Shown here: positions 11,531 through 23,430 of the stretch, one piece after another | How the letters are laid out: every line of letters starts with the position of its first letter | Position numbering within the stretch: position 1 is the stretch's first letter | Position numbers and translations under genes: made by a program | Notes under the pieces: generated by a model | Seen by the model: the letters and a program-made list of their open reading frames with translations, nothing else | What the model was told of the DNA's origin: nothing | Databases searched by the model: none | Assembly: GCA_006937955.1 (NCBI GenBank) | Contig: SSNP01000123.1 | Location: forward strand, 1,034,083-1,098,082 | Direction: 5' to 3' | DNA from: Pachypanchax playfairii | Lineage: Eukaryota; Chordata; Actinopteri; Cyprinodontiformes; Aplocheilidae | Length of the DNA stretch: 64,000 bases

Positions 11531-12314
11531 TTATGCATCTGTCTGTCTGATGCAGGGCTCTCATTTGTCTGGCCATCTATTTGCAGTAACAGACAGTTTA
11601 TACTGTTTGTATTTGATGGTATGATGAGAGGCAGTTTTCCAGGACAGGAGGCCCTGGAGTCATCATTAGCTTAATTTTCTTGTGTTTTTTATGTGTCGCT
11701 GGACAAATGAGACACTTGGAGATACTAAAACTATATGGTGAATGTGAGTTTTTTTAGCATTGCAAAGACCAGCTGCCCTTTTTTATCCAAGTCCACAATA
11801 GAAAAAATATATGCATCACAGATAAACATCAATGCTAAGTGTAGGTGCATATAGTATACTTGACATTGCTCCTAAAGTAATTTGTTCTGCATCATCTGAA
11901 GTAAAAGTTCAAGTCTAGATACACTTCACAATAATATCACAAGCAGAAATATCTAATGCAATTTGTTATTAACCATGTTTTCCATAAAATGCAATTTTTC
12001 CTGTGCAGAAATGTTCTCACATGGTCAGTTCTCCCATTAATGCTCATGAAAACAACAAAAACTATTTTCCTCTTTAAATTGTACTTTTTTGCACAAAACA
12101 TGTAAAACATGTCCTATCTAAAAGAATAGAGCCTAAGGCCTTTTAGAATCCCATATACAATAAAAAGACTTGGAATTAATTGACTCAAGACGTTTTTCTG
12201 TATTTCATTGGAGAAAAATCCAATACAATGGAAAAGTTAATAAGCAAGAAAAGTTCACATAAGAGTGAGTAGCACATTTTTATATATTATCTGAGCAACT
12301 CTGTACATACATCT
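11531..12314. other. Intergenic, nothing recognised
   Basis: AT-rich; no gene or defined repeat seen. Confidence 0.5.
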
Positions 12315-12604
12315 GGGGCGGCTGTGGCTCAGTGGTTAGAGCGGTCGTCCTCCAATTTGAAGGTTGGTGGATCGATCCCGGCTTCCACCGCCACATGTCG
12401 AAGTGTCCTTGGGCAAGACACTGAACCCCATGTTGCCCCCCGATCTGCGTATCGGGTTGTGTGAGTGTTAGCCCCTACCCTCTCCCCCCGGTTTACATAT
12501 CGGGTTGTGTGAATGGGTGAATGCAAAACCTTGTAGTGTGAAAGCGCTTTGAGTGGTCTGAATGACTAGAAAAGCGCTATACAAATACAGGACATTTACA
12601 TTTT
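12315..12604 (+). mobile_element. tRNA-derived SINE, near full length
   Basis: The head has a pol III A box (TGGCTCAGTGGTTAGAGC, from about 12324) and a B-box-like GGTGGATCGATCCC (about 12366). The body includes GGGCAAGACACTGAACCCC. The tail ends AAAGCGCTATACAAATACAG, a tail typical of a widespread fish SINE family. The head derives from a tRNA, but the sequence does not fold as a functional tRNA. Diverged relatives lie at 42590 (minus) and 49738 (plus). Confidence 0.85.
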
Positions 12605-12609
12605 TTATA

Positions 12610-15600
12610 GAATGTAATTCAGTCTGCACATGAAACAATATTTGTTTTAACATTCTTCTGAAACCATATTTCTGTCATTTTAAATGTTCCTAATTTCCAT
12701 GGCAGGAAAATAACACTGCAAAAATGAGTATGCGTTCAGAGGTCAAAAGATGCAGATGTTTATTGCTGAGCTGTGGATCCAGTCATACAGCCTGACCTCC
12801 ATCACTGTTGTGGTCAGGTTGTGAGGCATTTTAAATAGTCAGACCCTGAGATTGGACTCTGATGACTGATGGGATACACTTTCCCTTTCTCGATCTCTGA
12901 CTGGCTGTGCTTTCACACTACTGTGATGGATGCCTATCCCTCTGTAAATATAGCCCTACCCCAGCTAGTTAGCATGGCTGGCATGTTCCAGGTCCATGGT
13001 CATAAGCTAAATATATATCCAAAATAAATACTTCCAGATTCAATTCTCAGCTGCTGTTTAGACTGTCTGTTGCATAAACCTCACACAGAAAAGGAGTAAG
13101 AGAACAATTCAAAAAGAAACACAGATCATAGTCAAACACTCCAAAACCACAAAGTGGTGGATTTTTTTTAGAGCTCAGTGGAGAGAAACAAGGCAGTTCT
13201 GAAACACACTACTGAAGATTTGCCCAGTGCTGTGGTGACTGAGGTAGAACGTCATTGCTGCGGTCAGAAGTCATTGCCATGGTTTCCATCCAAACTCAAA
13301 TGCACTGATATTGTGATGTGGGTGTTGCGGGTGGGCAGATGAAGACAACCAGCGAGCACTGACCTCACAGAGTGACGCAGATTGGAAGACCATGATGTTT
13401 GCATGGTTCTAAAGTTTTTATTTCAGGTGTGTTGTCCTGAAAAAGATGGACAACCATATTTAAAAATATTGGCACGTGATAAAAAAACAATGAAAATAGC
13501 AACACAACTTTTTACCAGCTCAGTTAGTATGATGTATAATATGTGAAAGCAGTAGTTACATTTTAATGTGACCAATAACATTTTAAAATAGACAAGGTAA
13601 ACACAGAGGGAATGGAAACTTCCTTTCTTTGTTTTAACTTGAGATAAAAAAAAAATCTTTTAGTAAAGACATAAGATCTTTGGTAAGTATCACAATAATA
13701 AGTTGAGCAATTGAATAGACTAAGCTCCGACTTTACAGGTAAAAGACTTGTTTGTAAAGTATAAAAATATTCAAACGCAAATTACTTTATTTATTGTTGC
13801 TGAATTCAATAAAATATTAGCACATACAAGATTTACAGCTAAAGAGTCCAGCTTTGGCAATTACAGTCTACTGTGGGATTGAAAGTACATTAGAGTGTCA
13901 TCTGCAAAATTTTTCTGTTATCTTGAACAAGACCAGATGCCATAGATGTTAAATACAGACAAGACAGGAGCTGACTTTTGATGGAGGGATGGAAGGAACT
14001 TATAACGATAGAAAAAATTTTTTTTAAAGGTCTGAGACTCAATACAGTGTCTATGTTTGTGGTTTTCAACCACAGGAACTGTGATGTGCACCAAAAGTAA
14101 CATAAAGTTCACACTGACTGGCTGGGCTTCCCTTCTAGATCTGTTACCTGTATGATTCATCTGGGATGGATGGATGGATGGATGGATGGATGGATGGATG
14201 GATGGATGGATGGATGGATGGATGGATGACTCATTAAAAGTAAAGAAAGGTGTTTAATGGATGTTCTTCCTGCCTGCATGACTTCTTTCAGCATCATTTC
14301 CTGTGTGTGGTAATACTTAGTTGTTACTGAGCCCTTCTGTTTGGAAGAGACCTGCAGCGTGTGTGAAACATTTCAAACACCAACTCTACAATTTTGATTT
14401 CATACTTAATCCAGGACCAGACTGAATATAATCCCACCTTTATTAATTAGTCCTTAATTGATAAAATGCTGCTATAATAACTTCAGCTGTGTGATTTAAT
14501 TTGACTTCAATCAGCTGAAGTTTATATTCATCATATGAACTGCTGTGTTCATAATGTGAATTGACAAAGATTCTTGACATTCACAGAGCAGAAAAGCTGC
14601 CTCCATTTACTCTGTTAGATGTCTGGAAAAAAAGTTGGAGGGTGGAGATACCTAAAATCTATCAGAGCAGGAAGGACGTTTCATTGACGGTTATTTAGAA
14701 GAAGTTTATCAGGGTTCTGTTACTGTGACCGCAGTGGCAGGAAGGAGTGAGACAGTTGATTTTTTTCTATAAAACCATGCATGGCCTTGAATGCCTGCTA
14801 TCACCCAGCTGAGTCACAGCACCATAACCACCCAAACAGGTCTTCTGAACTTTGCCCTCTTAAGATTTGACTCATTTATTGCATCATCACCAATGAACAG
14901 AACATTTTTCAAATGCATAGACAGCCAGCTCTTTGTAAATCACAGATTGGGCTATTTCTTGCAGTTTATTTTATACTACAGTTACAACTACTCTCCTTGC
15001 ATTTATATCTCATTATCACTGTATGATGAAACTACTTTGCTTTCACCAAACTGATATTTAATCTTGACATTTTTTAAATGTTTAACCCCTTTTCAATGTA
15101 GACTATTCTTTATTGTGATAAACAAATTTCTAAATTATATCAAGGTGTGCAAAAAAACTATTTTCTGATTGGAAAACTTTGAGTAATGCAATGTTTACAA
15201 ATTATTCTTGCGTCAGTTGAAAACATATTTCTGTAATTTTTCAGTCATTTGCAGAATGTTTTGCAGAATGGTGCACTGAAGAGGTGTTTGTCATACCAAC
15301 AATATGTTTGGAATGTCGAAGGAACTCCAAGGAGTTGTGGGAAAAAAAAATCAGACCCTCGCGTGCAAATATAACCAGTTTTTACAGCAAAAACTTTCAC
15401 TTGCGAAAACAAAGGTAATGTAATAATTGTTGCAAAACTAATTAGAATGAAAATTAACATGCTGTATACTTTTACTACATTGTGTGTGATCAGTATCTAT
15501 AAACGGACATTATCAGCATTGATTTTTCCTGTTTTTTCATTGAAGACTATAAAACATTTTATACCTTTTTTATCTAGATGTTTATTTTTCTTTCTTGATT

Positions 15601-17574
15601 GGCTCTTCACGTCCTGTCTGGTTCATGTTAGAAAAATGTTGAACCATTTCAAACTTTATCTGTTATCACAATGTTCCCCCACCCGCATCTACACAATAAC
15701 AACTTGGTGCAGTTGCGACTTCATGCTCTGATGTATTTTTTAAAGTTTACCTGTAGGGGTTCCTGGAAAAAAAAAACATGTTAATCTTAAGTGGAATGTC
15801 ACAGGTGACAGAAAAAAATGTGTTTTATGCAATCTTTACAATCTGCTGTTGCTGCAAGTCACAAAAAGACAAAGACAAATAAATACCACCCTGTATTCTG
15901 ATGGAAAATCCCACACCACCAGATACATTGAGATACATACCACATACAGTCTTTGCACAGACAACAAAACCATTCAGTTGCATGAAATGTTTGTTTGCAA
16001 CTCTTGCTACTCATCTTGTCTTGTCTGTGTTTTGATTGCCATGGCTACAAGATGACGGCTGTTCTTAGAACCACATGTAATTTCTGTAGAGCGTGATAAC
16101 AGTACTAATCTGAAAGGTGGGTAGGTGTAATGACGATCAAAAGAATAAGTTACAAAACACTTCACAGGTTTGCAATCCAAATGATTTTACACATTGTTGT
16201 CTTTCAGATTAATATAAAAATGTTTTTATTATGTTTTTATCAGTTGATAATATGCACATGATGATGAAATAAAATTGTACAATTGCATAAGTATTTAGGC
16301 TTTTTTCTTGTCCCATTCAGCTGGAGCTCCTCAGACTTCCTTCATATGATTTGTATCTTGACCGGAATCCACCTGTCTCCCAGCTGACTGGGTATGACAG
16401 GTCAAACCAACTGCGAGACAGGACTGTCTCATGATACAGATTTCCATTTAACTTAGTTTCACCAAATCATCCATCACTGTCAAAACATGGCTGCGGCATT
16501 TCCAACGCCAGTGGTTGAGTAAGATGGGTCTCATTTACACTAGTATAAAAAAGGTAACAAGAAATTTGACTGATATGTATTGATCCTTTTAGAGAGGGAA
16601 AGAATTGTACTGTTGCAGAGAATCGATCAGATCTTTAGTAAAAAGAGGCAGAAAGGAAACATTCTTCTCTACCTGAAGAACTCAGGCACAAAGAAAGACA
16701 ACTACTAATCCCATTAATGAAGACTAAAGTTACAAATTATTCCTAAACATGTAAGTGAAACCAGGTGTAGAGCGCTTAGTCACTGATAACGTCACTTCAT
16801 TCTAACACAATGGAGTCAGCATCATTTCATGGAAAGGATTCAAGGTAAAGATGGATGTAGAACTAAGAGAAAATTTACAATATCAATAAACTTAGAGGAA
16901 ATTACACAATTTAGAATAGTTTGTCTCTTTATTTGTTTATTAGTGTTGACATGCTCAGAGCATCACACCTTCTTTTTTTCCTCCTATAAATGACAACATG
17001 GTTTCAGGGTCATGACCTCTCTCAAAGGTTTCATACATTTTTTGCATTTTCTAACTCAACGAAACTATAGTGAGAAGGATTCCAAGTGTTTGTAAGGACT
17101 TTGGGGCTATTTAGAAAGAGAAATTGACTTGTGAATTTGTGAACATGTTCATATTGGTTTTGTAAATATTGAAGATTTTTGTGTTTTCTTTATTCCCACT
17201 TTGCTTTATTCTCTGTGCGCCCTCACCAGAAACAAATACCTTGCATTGTGTTAAACCAGTTCTGATTATGAAAATTCTCATGATACGAGAGTGGGGCCCT
17301 GCTGCTAAGAGAAGATTTAATTTGTCGCCAACAGTTACAACTTAGTTTACCCCCATAAAATGTTAATTCAATAGAAAACACAGAGCTGATTTTATGACAT
17401 TTCCAGTTAGCGTTGTTGTTTGTATATGTATCATTCTGTTAAATATGAGGTGGATTACATAACTTTATCTTATTTTTGGAATTAAATTCACAGTTTTTTG
17501 TTTCTTCTCAGAGTTTCAAACAATCATTATTCCAGCCGAGCTGGTTAAAGTGTGATGTTGTAAAGCCTCAGGCA
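12610..17574. other. Long intergenic stretch, no gene seen
   Basis: About 5 kb with no convincing exon on either strand; the longest ORFs are under 100 codons and look random. The only defined feature is the tetranucleotide repeat at 14165. Distal regulatory DNA cannot be excluded from sequence alone. Confidence 0.55.
14165..14228. repeat. (GGAT)n tetranucleotide microsatellite
   Basis: About 16 uninterrupted GGAT/ATGG units, then ACTC. Such runs are often left by the tails of fish SINEs, but no SINE body adjoins this one. Confidence 0.95.
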
Positions 17575-18098
17575 CCAGGCTACAACAACTCTATCTTCTC
17601 TGCCCTGCAGCTGCAGCTGTAGAAGGTGCTGCTGAAGTCTGTCTGCACTACTGCCATCTTGAAGATTAGAAGATTTTCCACAAATTTCTGAGCAGACAGG
17701 ATGATCAACACATAAATTTAAAAAATGCTGGAACTCTATCACATACAGATAAAATGTGCTGACAGCTGGAGAATCCTCATAATGATGATTTGAAATTGCT
17801 GTGAGTTACACATAGTGGCACCTTTCACACATTTTACAACATTCATTTTTATAAGATGGTTGTTGGAACAAAGGAAAGTTCAAAGGCATCCTTAAGAAGA
17901 ACACAAGAACTCCGCAGCAGCATACAGCAGAAAATCATCTCATATTCTCCAGAATCCATCAAGTTGCTCATACAGCATCTGGACCAACTTCCTGTTGGAA
18001 CATTGTCCACCTCCACGTATGTTTATGAACTCCAGATTCCGTAGGAAACAGGAGATTCTTAGGAACGTTCGTATGGGTCATTGTGACCAGGGCTTAAA
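17575..18098 (+). repeat. Dispersed repeat, copy 2
   Basis: Same family as 6200-6806. It shares ATCTTGAAGATTAGAAGATT-type sequence near 17650, AAAATGTGCTGACAG (17752), CATATTCTCCAGAATCCATC (17940) and the end GGGTCATTGTGACCAGGGCTTAA. Divergence from copy 1 is high, so both are old. Confidence 0.6.
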
Positions 18099-18523
18099 CT
18101 GACTTCATGCTTGTTGCCCCTCCCAAATAAAACTTTCTACAAGGGTTCTGAACTTACTGCTGCAGCACTTTGACCCACTGACAGAATGTATAGTACATGT
18201 ACAAGAGTCAATCACCACTCTGTTTTATTTGTGTGATAATGTATCACCAACTGTTCACGCTGCTCAAACGTATCGCTGCCCCAGCTGCTCAGCGCCTCTT
18301 TGGTGTCGACTTGTCTTTGCAGAGAAAAGTTCTGTGTGTGTTGAAGCCCTGCAGGATCTTGACTGCTATAGAACTCAGGAAGACACATTTAGAAAGTTTC
18401 TTGTTTTTTCATGGAAAAACACGCGTGACTGTCACTGAGGTCTCATATGAAATGTCCAATTCCCAGCGTCTCAGCAGCCAGGACTATTCCAGTTTGACCC
18501 ACTGTTTTTTACATCATGCTTAA

Positions 18524-19105
18524 AGAGGCCCTTTCATTAAAAATCTTTTTTTCTGAGGTTTCTGTTGAATATTTTAGCTCCACAGGTGTTCTTACTTTCA
18601 TAGTGGGTGTGAAAACAGGTCAACAACTTCTCTATCAGTTTTAATCTCTCAAACTACACAGGTGGCGATAACACCCGAGTTCTCCCGAGTCCGAACGTCC
18701 TGTATCTGTTTCGTTACAACTCCTTTGTTCGTTTGTATTCATCAGCTCCCGCAGCTGAAACCTCGCCTAGCTTGCTGCTTTCTTAAGACGTAAGACGTAG
18801 CAAGGGAGGAAGACACGACATCTGACGTTGCCATGCGCAGCGAGGCAGGAAAAAGTATTCCTTGCTCTCATAGGCTAGTTTGTTAGCCAATCAGAGTCCA
18901 GCAAATTCAAATAATGAATATGAACGAGCTGCTGACGAAGCAGCCTGACGGAAGGAGCTGGAACCACCCAAAATTTAACGCAGACAGATTGAAAGGTCTG
19001 TTAATCAGTGTTTCCTGACATTTTTTAGATATAAAATGTTTCATATTACTGGTTAATACTTAAGAAATAACCAAAAAGTCCTGAAATGTGTATGAAATGG
19101 CCTCT
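18524..19105 (+). mobile_element. TTAA-flanked piggyBac-like MITE, family B, complete
   Basis: The 582-bp element lies between TTAA 18520-18523 and TTAA 19106-19109. The ends AGAGGCCCTTTCAT and (reverse complement of the right end) AGAGGCCATTTCAT differ at one base. The interior has no ORF of note. Other copies are at 34016-34547 (inverted, complete) and 2684-2797 (truncated). Confidence 0.8.
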
Positions 19106-19109
19106 TTAA

Positions 19110-22100
19110 GGAATTCAGTGACTGGAAACCTGTGCACAGAACCTCAGAGGAGAATTCTTTGTGTTCATATTTTCCAGGACCTTTGGGCTGCTTGTCACAC
19201 TATGAAGAGAATAGCTGACATGGTATGGCATCACTGAGAATGTTGACAAGTCGTCACCTCAGGTTGATTCAGGATGGAGAAAGCAGAGAGCTTGACCCTG
19301 CCAATAACTCATGAGTCTCTTGTTCGTATGAGCCACTTACAGACATGTACACTCAGACCTTGTCTTCTCATTCCTTCCATTCCTCATTGATCTACTATCC
19401 TGGATGGTGGAAAAAGAAAAAGAGGAGGGAGATGGATAAAGTGATCAGGCTATGACATCATCATTTGGCTTCTTCATTTTCAAATCTGGGTATTGCATGT
19501 ACGTTTGAGTGAACTCACGTCTGCTTGTCTCAGCCTTAGAGACAAGGGCAGACCCAAAAGTAACAATTTCCTGCCTAGACATGAGGGGTCCTGTGACAAA
19601 GAGGAAAAGACGAGTCTAGACTCATGCTTTCCACCGTAAACGAAAACATATTTCAGAGCTGTTTTTGTTCTCTTTTATACTTCATCTCTAGATTCTTAAA
19701 TCAGAGGAAACTTCTCTGGTGTTTTCCTTATAGATTTGGAAATCAATAAGTCTGAACAGCAATAATGAGATGAGTGAAGCAATGTTTGTTCATTTCTACC
19801 TCATGAGTCGTATTACAACTCACGTGTACTTGAGGCAATCACAGGAAGTCACAGGTATGACCCACCACCTGGTGGAGTGGAGGGAATCTGGATGACACAC
19901 AAGGATTTTACAACCTGGAGTCATTATTGTGGTTGGAGTGTTGCCAGGCAACCAGGTGAATGCTGGAAGGCACGGTTTCAGCTCACCTTTCTCTTCTCTT
20001 ATTGCCTCACTGACACGTTGACCATTGTATTTAGCTCAAACAGCCATGCACACATAATCCACATAAATACTTCCTCCTGGCCTTTTATGGTCATGAGTCT
20101 GAGCTGACAGGTAAACCCACAGAAGGAGTGACTGTTCTTCACTCTCAAACTGTTTTTTAGAGTGTTTTATGAAATGCATGAAGCAAAAAAAAAATTTATA
20201 AGAAAAAAAGTTTCAATGTTTTTAACAGTCATAAAAAAGAGAGACTTTTACTTTGAAATCATTTTTAATAGTCCATCTGAACTTTTTCAGGATAAAAGCT
20301 TAAGATTGTTTTGTTTTAAACGGTCATGGAGCCCAGTCATTATAATTCACTCATTCTGCCCTCACTCCCAAATTACACCCAGAGTTACCTGACCTTCTCC
20401 ATCTGGGACAGAAGCTTATTCCTGACTTGGAGTTGGCAATGCATATTTTTCCAGTAGAGTACCATGACCTCAAACTCAGAGGTGCTGATATTCATTCCAG
20501 TCAATGTCATGACAGTAGTTCTCAATGATGAAACTGTGTGTAACACAAGAACCACTTCTAAATGTACCATCTCAAAAAAACTAGCTTTGTTTTAACTTAT
20601 GATAAAAAAAAAATCAAACACAAATTCTTATTTACAGCTTCTGATATTAACCAATTGTATTTGATAATAAGAAATAAATGTTTATTATGTCTTTTTCCAG
20701 TCTGTTATTCTGACAGATTTGCAACATTCACAGTCATTCAAATGAAAAAAAAAAATCACAAAGTGAGAGGTCTTTCTCGAAATCTAAGCTCTTTTAAGAC
20801 ACGGATCTCAATCCAGACAGAATTTATTTAAAACTCTGAACAGATAAAACCACATGGTCTACTTTTCCCACTTATTGATGGATCACACAAACACAGACAC
20901 TGATGCTCACAAGGAAACTAAACCACTTATTTATTTACGCTGAATCAGTAGTACAGTAAGTATTAGTAAAGTTGGAACTTGTTAAGTTGATTTGTAAGCA
21001 GGTCTTATCTCTGGCTCCTCATGAGAGGAGAATTCAGTGGAAAATGTGGGGAAGCTCACTACACATTACATTCTGATTAATTTATCATTAGTTAAACTTT
21101 GTCTGTTGACCAGCTCTCCAGCACGTCACACCCACACTAGTATTTTTAATCCAAAATTCCTGATATCAGACAAGGCAGAGAGGACTTTTCCAGGGACTAA
21201 TCAGCTATCCTGTGGGCTTACATCAAACGTGGCTCCAGGGATCAAACTCAACCCACACACTCCTGGGTGTGCCGATGATGATGGGCCTCCTGGTGTGTGT
21301 CTCTGCATGTGTATGGGTGTCAGCAAATTTCAGCATGAGAAAAGCGGTCGGGGAACCATAACAACAACAACATTCAAGTTTTGGAAAGAAGCTCCAATAA
21401 TGATTTTGTGGTTTATTTTGTGTGCAAGATGTGAAGATTAGAAATTTGGTAGTCTAGATGTGAAAATGTCACAGATTTCTAGTATTTATCATGAAGTAGA
21501 TACATTTTTAGCAGAATGTTTGTTAAATCGTCCTCCATTTCACATCAAATTTAAGAAGATTATGTGTTTTATTCATAGAAAGGAGGTTACTCAGGAAAAC
21601 TATGTGTGTTTGACATTGTGCCAGGAGGTTTACACAGATTATTGTGTGTTCCTAAGGTGTGTCTCAAATTGTTATCCAAGCTGTAACAATAAAGGTTTTT
21701 GGCAATAAACTTAAATATTTCCGACCACTCCGGAACAAGATCTTAAAAGTCTGTATCAGAGTTTGCTTTCTGTGAATGATTGATAAACATTTAGAGTGTT
21801 GCTATGTGAGGATTGTACATCAAAATTTATTTACAGACACTTTACACTTACACAGGCTTAATATCCTTAAGTAGGGTTGATAAGGCAAATCATTTATGTT
21901 TAGTTATAGAAGCATCACAGTGTTTTTCTTCCTCCTTGGCTAACATGAATAAAGACAAACATTAATATAAGTAGAAGTTTATTTTTGTTTTTGCAGTATG
22001 AAAACTGTCCATTAAACCAGATGTTTCTAAGGTGGCTACTGACCTTTTATCCCTTCATGTGAATGTTTCACTAAAGGTGCACAAACATTTACTAACACTC

Positions 22101-22957
22101 CTAGTACTCACACAGCTCATTAACTTTACAGCCATTTACATTCAAAAATGTTAGTCAGTTTCCTCTGGACACAGAGAGGTTTAAGTGACTGATACTTAAA
22201 AAACTAAACTCTGTCTCAAAGGAAAGGACCTCATTTACAGAGCTGTTCTGTGGCTCCCTCTAGTGGACATAACTCTACATGTTTCCTCTACTAATTCAGA
22301 ACAACACTTGTTTCTGGCTTTATGTTCATGTTCTGCCCTGAAAATAAACCAACTGCACAATAATGTATTTGCAAATGATTGGACGTGTAAATCCAAATGA
22401 AAGCTAAAGGCCCACGATGACAAATCTGTGACAAGTAATAGTTTATTTTTGTTGTTGCAAACCGCCATCTAGTGGTAAAAGTATTTCAAGTCATGTTTGA
22501 CAATGCTAAATTATTTCTTTCTATGGAAATGAGCGTACAAATAGTAATATTTTAAGAACATGCATTACAGCAGAAGATGTTATTTACTAAGTTCTACTAG
22601 GAACTTTTAGGAACATCTTTTACATATTCATAAATGTTTTGGAAAACTGAGGGAGGTGTGAGAGTAAACTCCCCCATGAAACTCTGTTACTCGTGCAAAA
22701 CATCTCGCTTAAATTGTGATGCAAATTGCAAAAATCACTAACTTCATATTGAAACATGCACCACAATCTTTCCCTTAGCTCACAGGGCGCTTTAGATTTA
22801 TCTCCAAATAAAGCTATTAATATCAGCAAAAAGTTGTGAAACAACACTATAACATTTCAGATAAAGCTACATTCACTTAAATGTTACCTGATTAAAAAGA
22901 AGTTGGAAGTTACTGGGAAAGAAGCATAAAAAAGGAAATTGGGTTAAAAACTGACAT
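19110..22957. other. Intergenic, no gene seen
   Basis: AT-rich, with short ORFs only. The DUF4585 gene is transcribed leftward and its 3' UTR probably ends near 22940, so most of this stretch lies beyond it. The ORF at 21037-21441 (plus, 134 aa) has no recognisable domain and I do not call it. Confidence 0.5.
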
Positions 22958-22963
22958 TTTATT
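22958..22963 (-). terminator. Candidate polyadenylation signal of the DUF4585 gene
   Basis: TTTATT on the plus strand is AATAAA on the minus strand, about 470 bp after the stop codon at 23431. It is the best-placed consensus signal, but other AT-rich candidates exist. Confidence 0.45.
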
Positions 22964-23430
22964 GGGATTGTTCAATTGTATTGCAGACACAGTGTTCACA
23001 AACTATTTCATCCAATATTAGGTCAATGTGTAATATTAAAATAAATATGAGCTGCTTGGCATTTTCAAGTTTTGGGGGTAATAAAAAAACAAAACACATC
23101 AGTAAATTAGTAAACTTACAGATGTATCGTTCCTCTGCATCACTATAGACATTACAATATGTTTGTCTCCTACATATAAAATTTTAAGTAATTGTCTGTA
23201 GAACATCTTAAACAAAAAACAAACTCACATGTAATTTCAATGCATTCGACCTAAAAATTACTTTTGTAAAAGCGGCTCAGCATAAAATGTAGCAGCAGCA
23301 AATGCAACAACCAAAGAATTGCTGTCTTCAGTTACAACGTTAAACTCAAATAACATTACAGGCTAACATTAGACACCCCTTTTATAAACAATGTATTTTA
23401 AACAGGCTCCAGAAAGGCGACCCCTGCCCT

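Noticed and set aside
12324..12395. A tRNA gene
   Set aside because: The A and B boxes belong to the head of a SINE; there is no cloverleaf, and SINE body and tail follow directly.
21037..21441. 134-codon plus-strand ORF
   Set aside because: No recognisable domain, no splice context and no homologous motif; about the length expected by chance in this much DNA.
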